Below are positions 12,228-20,537 of a DNA stretch of 64,000 nt, one piece after another. This DNA is from Durusdinium trenchii (lineage: Eukaryota; Sar; Dinophyceae; Suessiales; Symbiodiniaceae), in assembly GCA_963970005.1 (NCBI GenBank), contig CAXAMN010003747.1, positions 235,691 through 299,690 on the forward strand, written 5' to 3'. The first letter of the stretch is position 1. Each line of letters begins with the position of its first letter. A program made the position numbers and the translations under genes. The notes beneath the pieces are model-generated. The model searched no databases, was not told the DNA's origin, and saw only the letters and a program-made list of their open reading frames with translations.

Positions 12228-12750
12228 CCACCATGTCTGGTGTAAACCATGTCTGGTGTAAACGGTGTCTGGTGTAAACGCTGTCTGGTGTAAACTGTCT
12301 ATGGTGTAAACTTTTTCTGGTGTAAACCTTTGTTGGCTTTGTCTGGTGTAAACGACGTCTGGTGTATACGGTGTCTGGTGTAAACGCTGTCTGGTGTAAA
12401 CTGTCTCTGCTGTAAACTCTTTCTGGTGTAAACCTTTGTCGGTTTTGTCTGGTGTAAACCTCGTCTGCCGTAAGACCTTTTTGTCTGGTGTAAACGATGT
12501 CCGGTGTAAACGCTGTCTGGTGTAAACTGTCTCTGCTGTAAACTCTTTCTGGTGTAAACCTTTGTTGGCCTTGTCTGGTGTAAACGACGTCTGGTGTAAA
12601 CCGTGTCTGGTGTATAGACGGTGTCTGGTGTAATCGATGTCTGGTGTAAACTCTTCTCTGGTGTAAACCTTTGTCGGCTTTGTCTGGTGTAAACTTTTCC
12701 ATGGTTACTTCGTCTGGCGTAAACAACGTGTGGTGTAAACCGTGCCTGGC
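12228..12750. repeat. TGTCTGGTGTAAAC minisatellite with higher-order period
   Basis: More than 25 copies of a 14-18 bp unit with core TGGTGTAAAC. Longer blocks containing the variant TCTCTGCTGTAAAC recur about every 106-126 bp (TAAACGCTGT at 12275, 12381 and 12507), so units were amplified in groups. Minus-strand frames rich in YTR and HQT are artefacts of the repeat. Confidence 0.95.
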
Positions 12751-12756
12751 GACATG

Positions 12757-12916
12757 CACCATCATCATCATTATCATCATCATCATCATCATCATCACCT
12801 TCATCATCATCATCAGCATCATCATCATCATCATCCTTATCATCCACATCATCATCATCATTATCATCATCATCGTCGTCAGCACCATCATCATCATCAT
12901 CATCATTACCAGCAGC
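12757..12916. repeat. (ATC)n trinucleotide satellite
   Basis: Nearly uninterrupted CAT/ATC trinucleotides give His-, Ile- and Met-homopolymer frames. Confidence 0.95.
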
Positions 12917-12989
12917 TACGTCATTGCAATCGTCATCGACCTGATCGTTAGCTCATGATCAAGTGTCGTGACCAAACTGATTAGAAGGA

Positions 12990-13340
12990 CCTGGGTCCAC
13001 GACCGGAAGTTGTCCGAAGTCGACCCTTGTTCCAGCTGAACGTGCAGAGACTCCACAAGGCACGAGATCCACGACCGAGAGTTGTTCGAAGTCGATCCTG
13101 TTCCGACTGGGTGTGCAACTATATCTGATAACCGACAAAACAACATGAGTTGAACTGTGGGTAATTTGTTTTGTTTTTCAAGTGTTGCATTTGTATGAGC
13201 ATTGGTTGTCCTGATGCCAGGTTGGGACGTGCGATTTCGCACACTTCGGCGGCTCTTACTACCGGGACTAGCGTTTGAGCTCGACCGGCGCTGGATAAAA
13301 AAGAATCGACCGGGACTACCGTTTGGGCTCCGAAGTACAG
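12990..13340. repeat. two imperfect duplications
   Basis: A block of about 70 bp with TCCACGACCGGAAGTTGTCC and GAAGTCGA(C/T)CC occurs twice (about 12996 and 13068). A second unit, GACCGGGACTA(G/C)CGTTTG, occurs twice at about 13260-13335. No gene was found. Confidence 0.6.
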
Positions 13341-13397
13341 TGCAACAGAATATACATTAATAGATTTGGTAATAACGTGATAATAGTATCATAATCA

Positions 13398-13441
13398 TAA
13401 TGTATATATATATATAGATATATATATTTTTATTATATATT
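13398..13441. repeat. (TA)n microsatellite
   Basis: TA runs broken by a GATA step, then ATTTTTATTATATATTG. Confidence 0.85.
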
Positions 13442-13628
13442 GTGTCATCTCATCATCATCTCATTTTGTTTCATCTTAATGTTTTGAATCATCATATATC
13501 ATCTCTTCATTTCTTTAGTGCTCATTCATCTTCTGTTACTTCGCTTTTCTTCCCTTCTATTTGTTCTCTTCCGCCTACTTGCTTTCGGGCCACCCTGTCG
13601 TCTAGTTGGGTTTTATTGTTTTTCGTTT

Positions 13629-13815
13629 TTCGTGGCAAGGGCAGTACTTTGTGGACCTTGAAGTGCAGATTTCGCGGCAGGCACAGTAATTTGCGGTCCT
13701 TGAAGTGCAAATTTTGTGGCAGGCGCAGTACTTTGGGGTCCTTGAAGTGCAAAGTTCGTGGCAGGCACAGTACTTTGTGGACGTTGAAGTGCAAATTTCG
13801 TGGCAGGTGCAGCAG
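13629..13815. repeat. 42-bp tandem repeat, about 4 copies
   Basis: The word CTTGAAGTGCA (one copy GTTGAAGTGCA) recurs at exactly 42-bp spacing (13656, 13698, 13740, 13782), with GTGGCAGGCACAGTACTTTG between. Because 42 is a multiple of three, a 14-residue protein repeat is open on both strands. The open frame is a consequence of the unit length, and there is no sign of a gene. Confidence 0.9.
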
Positions 13816-13825
13816 TGAACTTGGA

Positions 13826-13945
13826 AGTGTAGATAGAGAGAGAGATAGATAGATAGATAGATAGGTAGATAGAGAGATAGTGTAGATAGATGGACGGATG
13901 GATGGATAGATAGATAGATGCATAGGTAGATAGATATATGGAAAA
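13826..13945. repeat. GATA tetranucleotide satellite
   Basis: GATA and GGATGGAT units with a GAGA lead-in give a Tyr/Ile/Ser/Leu artefact frame on the minus strand. Confidence 0.9.
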
Positions 13946-14164
13946 TGGATAGAACAGCGCGGAAAGAAGCTGAAAGCTGCGTGTGGTTGAAGTGGCCCCC
14001 AGCGTCCACCATTGGGGGTTTTGCAGGTCATGTGTCGTCAGATGTTCATGTTGACACCGAAGATAAACAGCTAAAGCCTTGAAAACCTTTTTGTAGCGTT
14101 GTCACAGCAAAGCGAAGGTGGGCCTTATCATCCACCTTTGTGGCGTTGTCAATGCAAAGAAGAT

Positions 14165-14252
14165 TGGGGAATTGCAAACGCAATGTAGTTTTTGGTCCTT
14201 GTGCTTGCTTTAGTTGTTTTAGCATCTCTATGAACGCACTAGCTCATCCGGG
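14165..14252 (+). repeat. split direct repeat A1
   Basis: 88 bp from TGGGGAATTGCAAACGCAAT to CTAGCTCATCCGGG. It matches A2 (22122-22208) except for about one indel and one substitution, and marks the left end of the tyrosine-recombinase element. Confidence 0.85.
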
Positions 14253-14320
14253 ATCAAGTTTTTGCAGGCGTGCCACCAAGATGTGGCACTAAAGCCTGTA
14301 GGGCCGGCTGGTTGCATGCC

Positions 14321-15466
14321 ATGTCTCTCCTGTCCCAGCAAGCAGTGGCAGACGCCATAACTGCTGTTGTTCAAGCATCAGGTACTGCACCGAACAATCA
14401 GACAGGTTTGGAAGAGGCCATAGTGAGTGTGAGAAATCGAATCCGTACTGCTGGACGAGTTGAGACCCTGCAGCAGCAGAAAGCGGCGCTTAGCAGAGTA
14501 CTGGTCCCACTGATCACCTGGCTCGAGACAGAACCGCTGTTGACTGACCTGGACAGCAACACCAAGTCAGATCTGTTGTGGAACATCTACACTGCTGGAG
14601 TGTCTCGGACCCAAGCAGCCGAGGCCTTCCCTCTGGTCAGGAGCGATGAGAATCAGTGGAATGACTTGGTGCGGTCGCTGACGCCCCCTGCTGCTGATAG
14701 CACCCAGCCTCTTGGGCAAGAGAACGAAATGGAAGGCACCTTGCACTGGAAACTCCTGGTAACAAGCCTGGCATGTTTGGCCATGGACGCTTGGATTCCT
14801 TCAGACCGTGTACGTTTTTATACCACCTTGCTAGGAACCGTCCTTCTGGCCGTGGGCCTAGCTTGCTGGTTTCGGGGATGGACGAAGGGACCCTTTTCCA
14901 AGTCAAAACCAGATGCGTCTAGAAACCAAGCTGCTAGTCGCACGCGAAGCATGAACTTGAGCGATGAGCTGCCTCCTCTAGAGCCGCTCGTGCCGGACCA
15001 GCCTCAACTGTCGAGTGTGCCGTCGGGAGTGCCTCCCATTCCTACAGTTGATCAACAGCTTGGTCTCGAAGCTTCGCCGAGTGCGAGTGGTTTGACAGTT
15101 GGTACATCCATTACATTGTTGGCCATCCCGCCTTACACTGGACTGGCCGGACAGAAGGGAATTGTGATGGCTTGTGAGAAGGGTGGCTACAGCGTGAGCC
15201 TCAGCTCAGGCTTGACTTTGCAGAATGTGCCCCAAGTCGCTTGGGACGTGAAGCAGATCTCCAAAAGAGTGGAACGGCTCAGTCGTCGACGCCACAGACC
15301 CAGCCTACTTCCATGTGGTGTACGCTCCGTGGGCAGGCATGACAGGCGAACAGACAAAGCTTCAGGTGCAGGCTGGGCGGCTGAAGGAGGCGGTGACGAA
15401 GGCCCAAGCGCTGGCCAGCACCACACCTCAGTGGGGTGCTATGTTCTGGCAAGCGGTCAAAAATGA
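14321..15466 (+). CDS. gag-like/membrane N-terminal ORF of the YR element
   Basis: The open frame begins upstream, but the first ATG is at 14321 (MSLLSQQAVADAITAV). The N-terminal half is helical; a membrane segment follows at about residues 166-186 from the ATG (FYTTLLGTVLLAVGLACW), after a shorter hydrophobic patch. A later region, GQKGIVMACEKGGYSVSLSS, looks like a small beta-barrel. Coding character in this frame fades near 15290, where the Ala/Gln-rich helical sequence continues in the 15315-15776 frame. An AG|G trans- or cis-splice-like acceptor (TTTTGCAG|GCG) lies just before the frame. The function is not established; its position is that of a DIRS-order gag. Confidence 0.55.
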   Translation: MSLLSQQAVADAITAVVQASGTAPNNQTGLEEAIVSVRNRIRTAGRVETLQQQKAALSRVLVPLITWLETEPLLTDLDSNTKSDLLWNIYTAGVSRTQAAEAFPLVRSDENQWNDLVRSLTPPAADSTQPLGQENEMEGTLHWKLLVTSLACLAMDAWIPSDRVRFYTTLLGTVLLAVGLACWFRGWTKGPFSKSKPDASRNQAASRTRSMNLSDELPPLEPLVPDQPQLSSVPSGVPPIPTVDQQLGLEASPSASGLTVGTSITLLAIPPYTGLAGQKGIVMACEKGGYSVSLSSGLTLQNVPQVAWDVKQISKRVERLSRRRHRPSLLPCGVRSVGRHDRRTDKASGAGWAAEGGGDEGPSAGQHHTSVGCYVLASGQK

Positions 15467-15776
15467 GAAGGATCTGCATGAGCTCGAGCCTGGGATTGGG
15501 AACATTTTGCAAAGTCACGGATATGTCGGTCAGGGTACTATAGGACCCCCCAGAGCAGAAGAGCTCAAGAAGACGCTGCAAGAACTGGAGACTTTTGGCA
15601 CCCCGCTTCATGGCACGGGAGGAACTTTTTTGCGCGTGTTGCATATGTTGCTGCAGGTGAGAGCCCAGAGCAGATGGCGTGGCACCTTCGACTTCCTGCT
15701 GACCTTCAACGTGCAGCTCCCGAGTTGTACAGGAATATCCGGTCAGAAGGGGTGGCATCGGTGCGACAGTGGGTGA
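15315..15776 (+). CDS. middle part of the gag-like protein (shifted frame)
   Basis: A helical, charged sequence (KLQVQAGRLKEAVTKAQALA, then ELKKTLQELETFG) continues the preceding ORF in another frame. The plausible part ends near 15668 at MLLQ, where the next frame resumes with GESPEQMAWHLRLPADLQ. The two shifts cancel, so the original protein was probably one frame with two small indels here, or an assembly error. Confidence 0.5.
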   Translation: MVYAPWAGMTGEQTKLQVQAGRLKEAVTKAQALASTTPQWGAMFWQAVKNEKDLHELEPGIGNILQSHGYVGQGTIGPPRAEELKKTLQELETFGTPLHGTGGTFLRVLHMLLQVRAQSRWRGTFDFLLTFNVQLPSCTGISGQKGWHRCDSG

Positions 15777-16255
15777 ATGACCAACACCCGACCTTAGAGC
15801 TCAAACAGACAGCCACCTACCAAGATTTGTTTTCCGCGGCCACCATCATCGATTTTGAACTAGCGGATTGCAAGTCAGAAGCTGCGATTATGCATCGCCT
15901 AGGCACGTCAGATTCACTAGAAATCCAGTTGAGGAAGTTGGGCTCCTATGTCTATTACAGACGGACGAAGGACAGAATCGGGGCCAACCGGATGCTGGGG
16001 ATTCGCGCGCCGGGTTCGCAAACCGATATCGCGCCCAAGTGGATGCTGGACGATGCCAACCTGTTCTCGAAAGTTGAGTGGCAACGCTCAGAACGGGGCA
16101 ACAAAATGTCACGACAACATGACCATGGAAGTCACGCAGGACATGAAGGCGGAGCTGCGCTACACTCGGGCAAGTTCCGAGGTCGTGGAGGAGGTGGCAA
16201 AGGCAGTGGCAAGGGCAAAGGTGGGACAGCTGTCCCACCAAAGACCCAAGGATGA
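15674..16255 (+). CDS. C-terminal gag-like part with G/K/R-rich tail
   Basis: A 193-codon frame: a helical region (LQRAAPELYRNIRSEGVASV, DFELADCKSEAAIMHRL), then RRTKDRIGANRM, and a tail of Gly, Lys and Arg (GKFRGRGGGGKGSGKGKGG) suited to nucleic-acid binding. It ends at a single TGA (16253-16255), and the same frame is open from the next codon into the reverse transcriptase part. No CCHC knuckle is present. The assignment as gag rests on position and composition. Confidence 0.6.
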   Translation: MAWHLRLPADLQRAAPELYRNIRSEGVASVRQWVNDQHPTLELKQTATYQDLFSAATIIDFELADCKSEAAIMHRLGTSDSLEIQLRKLGSYVYYRRTKDRIGANRMLGIRAPGSQTDIAPKWMLDDANLFSKVEWQRSERGNKMSRQHDHGSHAGHEGGAALHSGKFRGRGGGGKGSGKGKGGTAVPPKTQG

Positions 16256-17530
16256 GTTGAAACACAGGAGGCTGGTCATGACGACCTGCGTGAATCAGCC
16301 TCCTCCTTTTTGCGTGAGCAGGTCAACGAATCCACGGCCATAGATGCTGATGCACAGGCGGTGGAAGAATTCAGAATGAGAATCATGGGCAGAGGTCTTC
16401 TTCCTTTGCGGTTGCCGCCCAGGCCTACGTGGACAGCCAAACGTTCTGCACGCCTCGGGGACAGACAGAAGAAGCGCCTGGCAGTATGGCGTATGACGAC
16501 AGGACTGGTTCGTTCCATCAATGGGCTGGACGGCGGTCACGTTGCTGACAAGCTGACGACGCCTTATGCTCAGAGAGGTCGATGCCGAATGACGGCCACT
16601 GCAGCAAGGTCTCTAGCACTTGGTCACCTTCTTCATGAATGTGCCATTGTTGCTCGGGCACGCCGGAGCCTTGGCTTGACAGGCGTCCAGACTTCCGACG
16701 CTGTGGCTAGTATTCTAAAGCAACCAGTAGACGAACTAGGATACCTCAAGATCTCAGACGTGAAACACGTCCCACTCATTGCAGACCGCATCGCTGAGCC
16801 AGCCTGTGAAGCCTGCATCGACATGCTTGAAGCCTTGCCCCAGGAAGATGCCATTTTCTATGCCGACGAAGAGAACGTGGTTGAACGTGAGGGCAAGTGT
16901 GAGGCATTTTTCCGTGAAGCAGAGTCTCATTTTGGTTTTGTTGGGGGAACCGAAGAAGAATATCTTAAATATTTGGGCAGGCAAGACGTTCGATACCTTT
17001 GGGCTTGGGACACCATGGATGGCATCAGAGCTATTGCTGGGGTCTCAGCTGTACCCAAGAAGGATCCCCTAAAGCAACGGAAACTTGTCATGCAGGTGGC
17101 GTCAAACTACATGTTCACGGACGCTTCAACGCGGGCCAACCTTGGAATGTGCGGAGGCGCGGCCCTGGCCAGGTGTTTTGTTCCTTCCGACCATCTAGGG
17201 GTTGCTTTGTGTGACGAGGACTCAGCCTTCACATTCGTGCGTGTGCCCCTGTGGATGTCTCGATGGCAGGGGGGGCCACCAGCGCTGGCCCACAAAGCTT
17301 GGCACCTCTTGAGTGACGAGGTGAAGGCGCGCGTTGAAGATCCGCTGACAGAGTTCGTTTCGCCCAGATATTTACGATTGGCAATGGGTGGGTCACACTC
17401 GGTGTATATTCTCACGCGCATCAACATGGAACATGTGGGCTGGTCGCTCTTGCACTGCGTTTCTGACCGTGATATAACTCAAGGCACAACCAGGGCTTCT
17501 CATTCAGTGGGATCTGGTTGTGTCTTCTGA
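16256..17530 (+). CDS. reverse transcriptase, N-terminal half
   Basis: This frame is continuous with the gag-like frame apart from one TGA; the first conventional ATG lies downstream and the reported protein may be made by read-through. Numbering from codon 16310, it shows VPKKD at 248-252 (motif 1/2), CDEDSAFTFVRVP at 301-313 (motif A, catalytic Asp) and YLRLAMGGSHSVYI at 354-367 (motif B/4). The frame then stops at 17530 without the YxDD motif, which appears about 1.1 kb downstream in the 18464 frame. The intervening DNA encodes a methyltransferase-like protein in another frame. The RT assignment is by motif order. Confidence 0.6.
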   Translation, partial: VETQEAGHDDLRESASSFLREQVNESTAIDADAQAVEEFRMRIMGRGLLPLRLPPRPTWTAKRSARLGDRQKKRLAVWRMTTGLVRSINGLDGGHVADKLTTPYAQRGRCRMTATAARSLALGHLLHECAIVARARRSLGLTGVQTSDAVASILKQPVDELGYLKISDVKHVPLIADRIAEPACEACIDMLEALPQEDAIFYADEENVVEREGKCEAFFREAESHFGFVGGTEEEYLKYLGRQDVRYLWAWDTMDGIRAIAGVSAVPKKDPLKQRKLVMQVASNYMFTDASTRANLGMCGGAALARCFVPSDHLGVALCDEDSAFTFVRVPLWMSRWQGGPPALAHKAWHLLSDEVKARVEDPLTEFVSPRYLRLAMGGSHSVYILTRINMEHVGWSLLHCVSDRDITQGTTRASHSVGSGCVF

Positions 17531-18467
17531 TGACCCGGCTGTGCTAGGTGACGATCTCTGGGTCCAACGGCAGCGTGAGAGACAGCTGGCGGACGTTGGA
17601 GCCTCGGGATACACGGTGACATCTTGGTGCGACGAGGTCAGAAGGGTCAAGCGTCTGAACGAGAGAACCTTTGCCTTTGTCATCGTGAACTTTTTCTCAG
17701 GTGAGAGACGACCAGGTGACATTGAAGAACATGTAAGGGCGGAGGCTCAGAAATGTAACTTGAAGTTGCTCTTCATTTCGATTGACTTGGCCACTGACGC
17801 GAATTGGGACTTCACCATTCCAAAGACTTTTCATGCCATCATGGAGTTGACAGATGAGGGTCTTATAGATGCGTGCATTGGGGGCCCTCCGTGTCCGACT
17901 GTGGCACGGGTCAGGCATGCGAAGATTCCAGTTGGCTCACGCCCACTACGCTTCAGAGATTGTTTGCGGGGCAGGCCTGATCTCAAACCACATGAACAAG
18001 CACGTGTCAAAGAGGCTAATACACTGTGGTTGAACTATATGGCAGTCTGTGAGTCGGTGTCATCACGCGGAGGTACTCACTGGTGGGAACATCCAGCCGA
18101 CCCAGAAGTACATCCGTACCCTTCGGTGTGGGCCACAGATGAGATGTGTGAACTAGAGCGTCGAACAGGAGCAGTAAGAGCAATTTTTCATCAGTGTCCT
18201 TTCGGCGGGTTTGTGCCCAAACTCACGCGTTTCTCAAAAACAATCATGGACTTGCAATCACTAGATGGCATTCGTTGTCCAGGTGTGAGCCCAGAACATG
18301 TTCACGGCAAGTCGATGGGACGAGCTCCAGAAGGTGGCTTCCATACAAGAAGACTTCAAGAGTACCCCAGTGCTTTGTGTTTGGAACTGGCAAAACTTCT
18401 AGTTGAGCATGTTGTGGCTGCGGGAGCACCGTCGCGGACCAACGGGGGCCCTCAGCTGCAAAGGTGA
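17478..18467 (+). CDS. methyltransferase-like protein inside the YR element
   Basis: The frame is open from 17478; there is no early ATG (GTG at 17520). Numbering from 17520: FFSGERRPGD at 58-67 resembles motif I, IGGPPCPT at 120-127 resembles the PPCQ motif IV of C5 cytosine methyltransferases with Cys125 in the catalytic position, WEHP at 189-192 stands where ENV lies, then HQCPFGG at 224-230, a Cys at 253, and EYPSALCLELA at 281-291. A classical target-recognition domain is not evident, so activity is uncertain. It overlaps the end of the RT N-half and the start of the RT C-half by a few bases, each in a different frame. It could be an enzyme modifying element DNA, a degenerate structural relic, or a SAM-fold protein of another kind. 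Confidence 0.6.
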   Translation, partial: LKAQPGLLIQWDLVVSSDDPAVLGDDLWVQRQRERQLADVGASGYTVTSWCDEVRRVKRLNERTFAFVIVNFFSGERRPGDIEEHVRAEAQKCNLKLLFISIDLATDANWDFTIPKTFHAIMELTDEGLIDACIGGPPCPTVARVRHAKIPVGSRPLRFRDCLRGRPDLKPHEQARVKEANTLWLNYMAVCESVSSRGGTHWWEHPADPEVHPYPSVWATDEMCELERRTGAVRAIFHQCPFGGFVPKLTRFSKTIMDLQSLDGIRCPGVSPEHVHGKSMGRAPEGGFHTRRLQEYPSALCLELAKLLVEHVVAAGAPSRTNGGPQLQR

Positions 18468-19591
18468 CCTTGCAGCGCCGCGAGTTCCGTCATGGAGCAC
18501 GTGGGAAGCTCAACGAGGCGAGGGTCTGGTTCTTCAATGAGGCAAGTGCCAGGAAACAATCAGTTTGCATCACAAAGCAGCAGGGAGCAGTGTACGTACA
18601 CGTTGATGACACGGTTTGTATCGGAGATGGGCAGGCAGACCGATTTCATGCCGACAAGATCAGGGGACATATTGTGGAGACGCTTGAGGCACTCGGTTTT
18701 GGTGTGTCTCAACAAGAAAAGAATGCAGAGGTGTCCAATGAAGTGTCTCGCAGAGCGGCACCTTTCAGACTACCCGCGAAGAAGATGGTGCTGTTGGGTG
18801 ACGCCCTCAAGTATGTTGCTAGCCGTAGGGAGGTACAGGTCAAGGCACTACGTTCACTAGTTGGCATTTGGATCTTTGGGGCCCTCCTTAGGAGAGAGTT
18901 GCTGAGTATCCCACACCACGTCTTTCACTTCATGGAGCAGTTTGACGGTCAGACGGTTCCTTGGTGGAGCTCGGTGAGAGAGGGGGTAACGGCCATGGCT
19001 AGGGTAGTCCCACTCATGTCTTGTCATGTCGGAGCTCGCTTTTTAGACTTCATGTTTGCCACAGATGCAATGGGTGACAATGAGGTGGATCATGGCGGCT
19101 TTGGCATAGTGGCAACTAGACTGAGGGAGGGCGAAGCGCTGGACCTTCTCCGTCAAGGGGAGGCAGAAGGCAGAGCCATAGCGAGACTAGATGGGTCGGG
19201 GGGTGCGAAGTTCCCTGATCGCTCGCTACGACCCACGGTGCCGTTCACACTCCGGCCAGAGACCTTGTTTGAAGAACACAGATGGCATTTTGTGGAATCA
19301 GGCAGGTGGCTCTATGGGGATCACATCACCATAGGTGAAAGTCGCACAGTCGTCAAGCTCCTTAGAAGACTGGCCAGTGCAGTGGAGTGTCACGACAGCG
19401 TGGTATTTTCATTGCAGGACAATCGGCCGACAGCTTGCAGCATGACAAAGGGTAGAAGCCCCTCATTTGCTTTAAACAGAATTTTGAAGCAGAAGGCAGC
19501 AGTTTGTTTGGCTAGTAGGATTCGACTTTTTCTACCATGGGTGGAGACAAGCAAGCAACCAGCCGACGAGACATCCCGTACCTTGGTTTGA
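18464..19591 (+). CDS. reverse transcriptase C-terminal half and RNase H
   Basis: No ATG start; the frame opens with GTG at 18464 in the same reading phase as the RT N-half. VYVHVDD at 43-49 is the catalytic motif C (HVDD rather than YVDD), followed by a Gly-Phe-Gly loop and thumb-like sequence. RNase H follows with Asp201 (FATDAMGDN), Glu292 (IGESRTVVK), Asp319 (LQDNRPT) and Asp368 (QPADETSR), the acidic set of DIRS-type RNase H. The stop forms TGATG with the ATG of the recombinase. Apart from the separated N-half the domain looks intact. Confidence 0.7.
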   Translation: MTLQRREFRHGARGKLNEARVWFFNEASARKQSVCITKQQGAVYVHVDDTVCIGDGQADRFHADKIRGHIVETLEALGFGVSQQEKNAEVSNEVSRRAAPFRLPAKKMVLLGDALKYVASRREVQVKALRSLVGIWIFGALLRRELLSIPHHVFHFMEQFDGQTVPWWSSVREGVTAMARVVPLMSCHVGARFLDFMFATDAMGDNEVDHGGFGIVATRLREGEALDLLRQGEAEGRAIARLDGSGGAKFPDRSLRPTVPFTLRPETLFEEHRWHFVESGRWLYGDHITIGESRTVVKLLRRLASAVECHDSVVFSLQDNRPTACSMTKGRSPSFALNRILKQKAAVCLASRIRLFLPWVETSKQPADETSRTLV

Positions 19592-20502
19592 TGAAGCTAG
19601 CGGACGTGTGCAGCTGCATGCGCCTGCTACATCCAGACCTTGAACACCGAGTCAAAAATGAGACTTTGAAAGTCTACAAGAAGCACTTGGACCCCTTTTT
19701 GAACTACCTGGGAAACAGATGGGAACTACTTCACATCGAACCTGAAGATATTGATATGCTAGTTATGGAGTTTCGCACTGAACATGAATTGACCCGTTCA
19801 CAACGCACACAACTGTTAGCAGCACTGGAGTTCTACCTGCCACCTGTGAAGGGAAAACTTCTTTACACAAGAGAAGCAATCAAAGGTAGACTTTGTCATG
19901 ACCCAGTTGCGCACACAGTCCCGTTGGCGCCAGAGGTGGCGTTCCTGTTTGGGGCATATCATGCCTCACAGTGCCGCCAGAGACTAGCTGCAGCGATCTT
20001 TGTGCAAATAGCAACGGGCTTACGTCCGAGCGAGCTGCTGGGTTTGTGCAAGAACCATGTCCATGTGCCTCGCAGTTTTGAGGAGTTTATTAATATCAGA
20101 TGGGGCGCGCAGGTGTCAACCAAAATCAAGCGGGAACAGTTTGTCCAAGTTGATTTTCGTCAGCACCCCCTCGCTTACAAGCTCTTGAAACTGTTAGTGT
20201 CTGCTACCAACGATGGTCACACACTTTTTCCTTTTTCGTACGCTTCGTACAACCAGTCGTTTGCGACAGCTGAGAAGCACTTCGGACTTGAGTTGGGACT
20301 GACGGCGCATTCAGGGCGAGCTGGATTTGCAACTAGCATGATCATATCAGGGAAAGATGCAAAGCAAGTTCAATCTGCAGGTCGGTGGCTCTCTGAGACT
20401 TCGGTTCGCACTTATGTAGATACAGCTGGCAGTTTACATGCATGCACACAGATCAAGCTCAATAATTTGATGGAAGCTATAACTGGTGCAGGGATCATAT
20501 AG
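19591..20502 (+). CDS. tyrosine recombinase
   Basis: Integrase-type tyrosine recombinase expected to insert the circular cDNA. An N-terminal SAM-like helical part (LKVYKKHLDPFLNYLG) precedes the catalytic domain. Numbered from the ATG at 19591: Arg145 in TGLRPSELLGL, a basic patch STKIKRE, His240 and Arg243 in TAHSGRAGF, Trp266 in GRW and Tyr275 in TYVD. The full R-H-R-W-Y set is present and uninterrupted. The frame extends upstream to an ATG at 19537, but the 19591 start overlaps the preceding stop as TGATG, which suits reinitiation. Size (about 303 codons) is normal for the family. Confidence 0.88.
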   Translation: MKLADVCSCMRLLHPDLEHRVKNETLKVYKKHLDPFLNYLGNRWELLHIEPEDIDMLVMEFRTEHELTRSQRTQLLAALEFYLPPVKGKLLYTREAIKGRLCHDPVAHTVPLAPEVAFLFGAYHASQCRQRLAAAIFVQIATGLRPSELLGLCKNHVHVPRSFEEFINIRWGAQVSTKIKREQFVQVDFRQHPLAYKLLKLLVSATNDGHTLFPFSYASYNQSFATAEKHFGLELGLTAHSGRAGFATSMIISGKDAKQVQSAGRWLSETSVRTYVDTAGSLHACTQIKLNNLMEAITGAGII

Positions 20503-20537
20503 AAGACTATTTTGTAGGCCTAGCAGAAGCGGACACT

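Noticed and set aside
12073-12906. A 277-residue minus-strand frame with Met-rich and HQT/YTR repeats
   Set aside because: It spans an N gap and two satellites and its repeats follow the DNA repeat unit.
17520-18467. Calling the methyltransferase-like ORF a functional DNMT
   Set aside because: PPCQ, the QxRxR motif and a target-recognition domain are not evident; only fold-level resemblance with a retained cysteine is supported.
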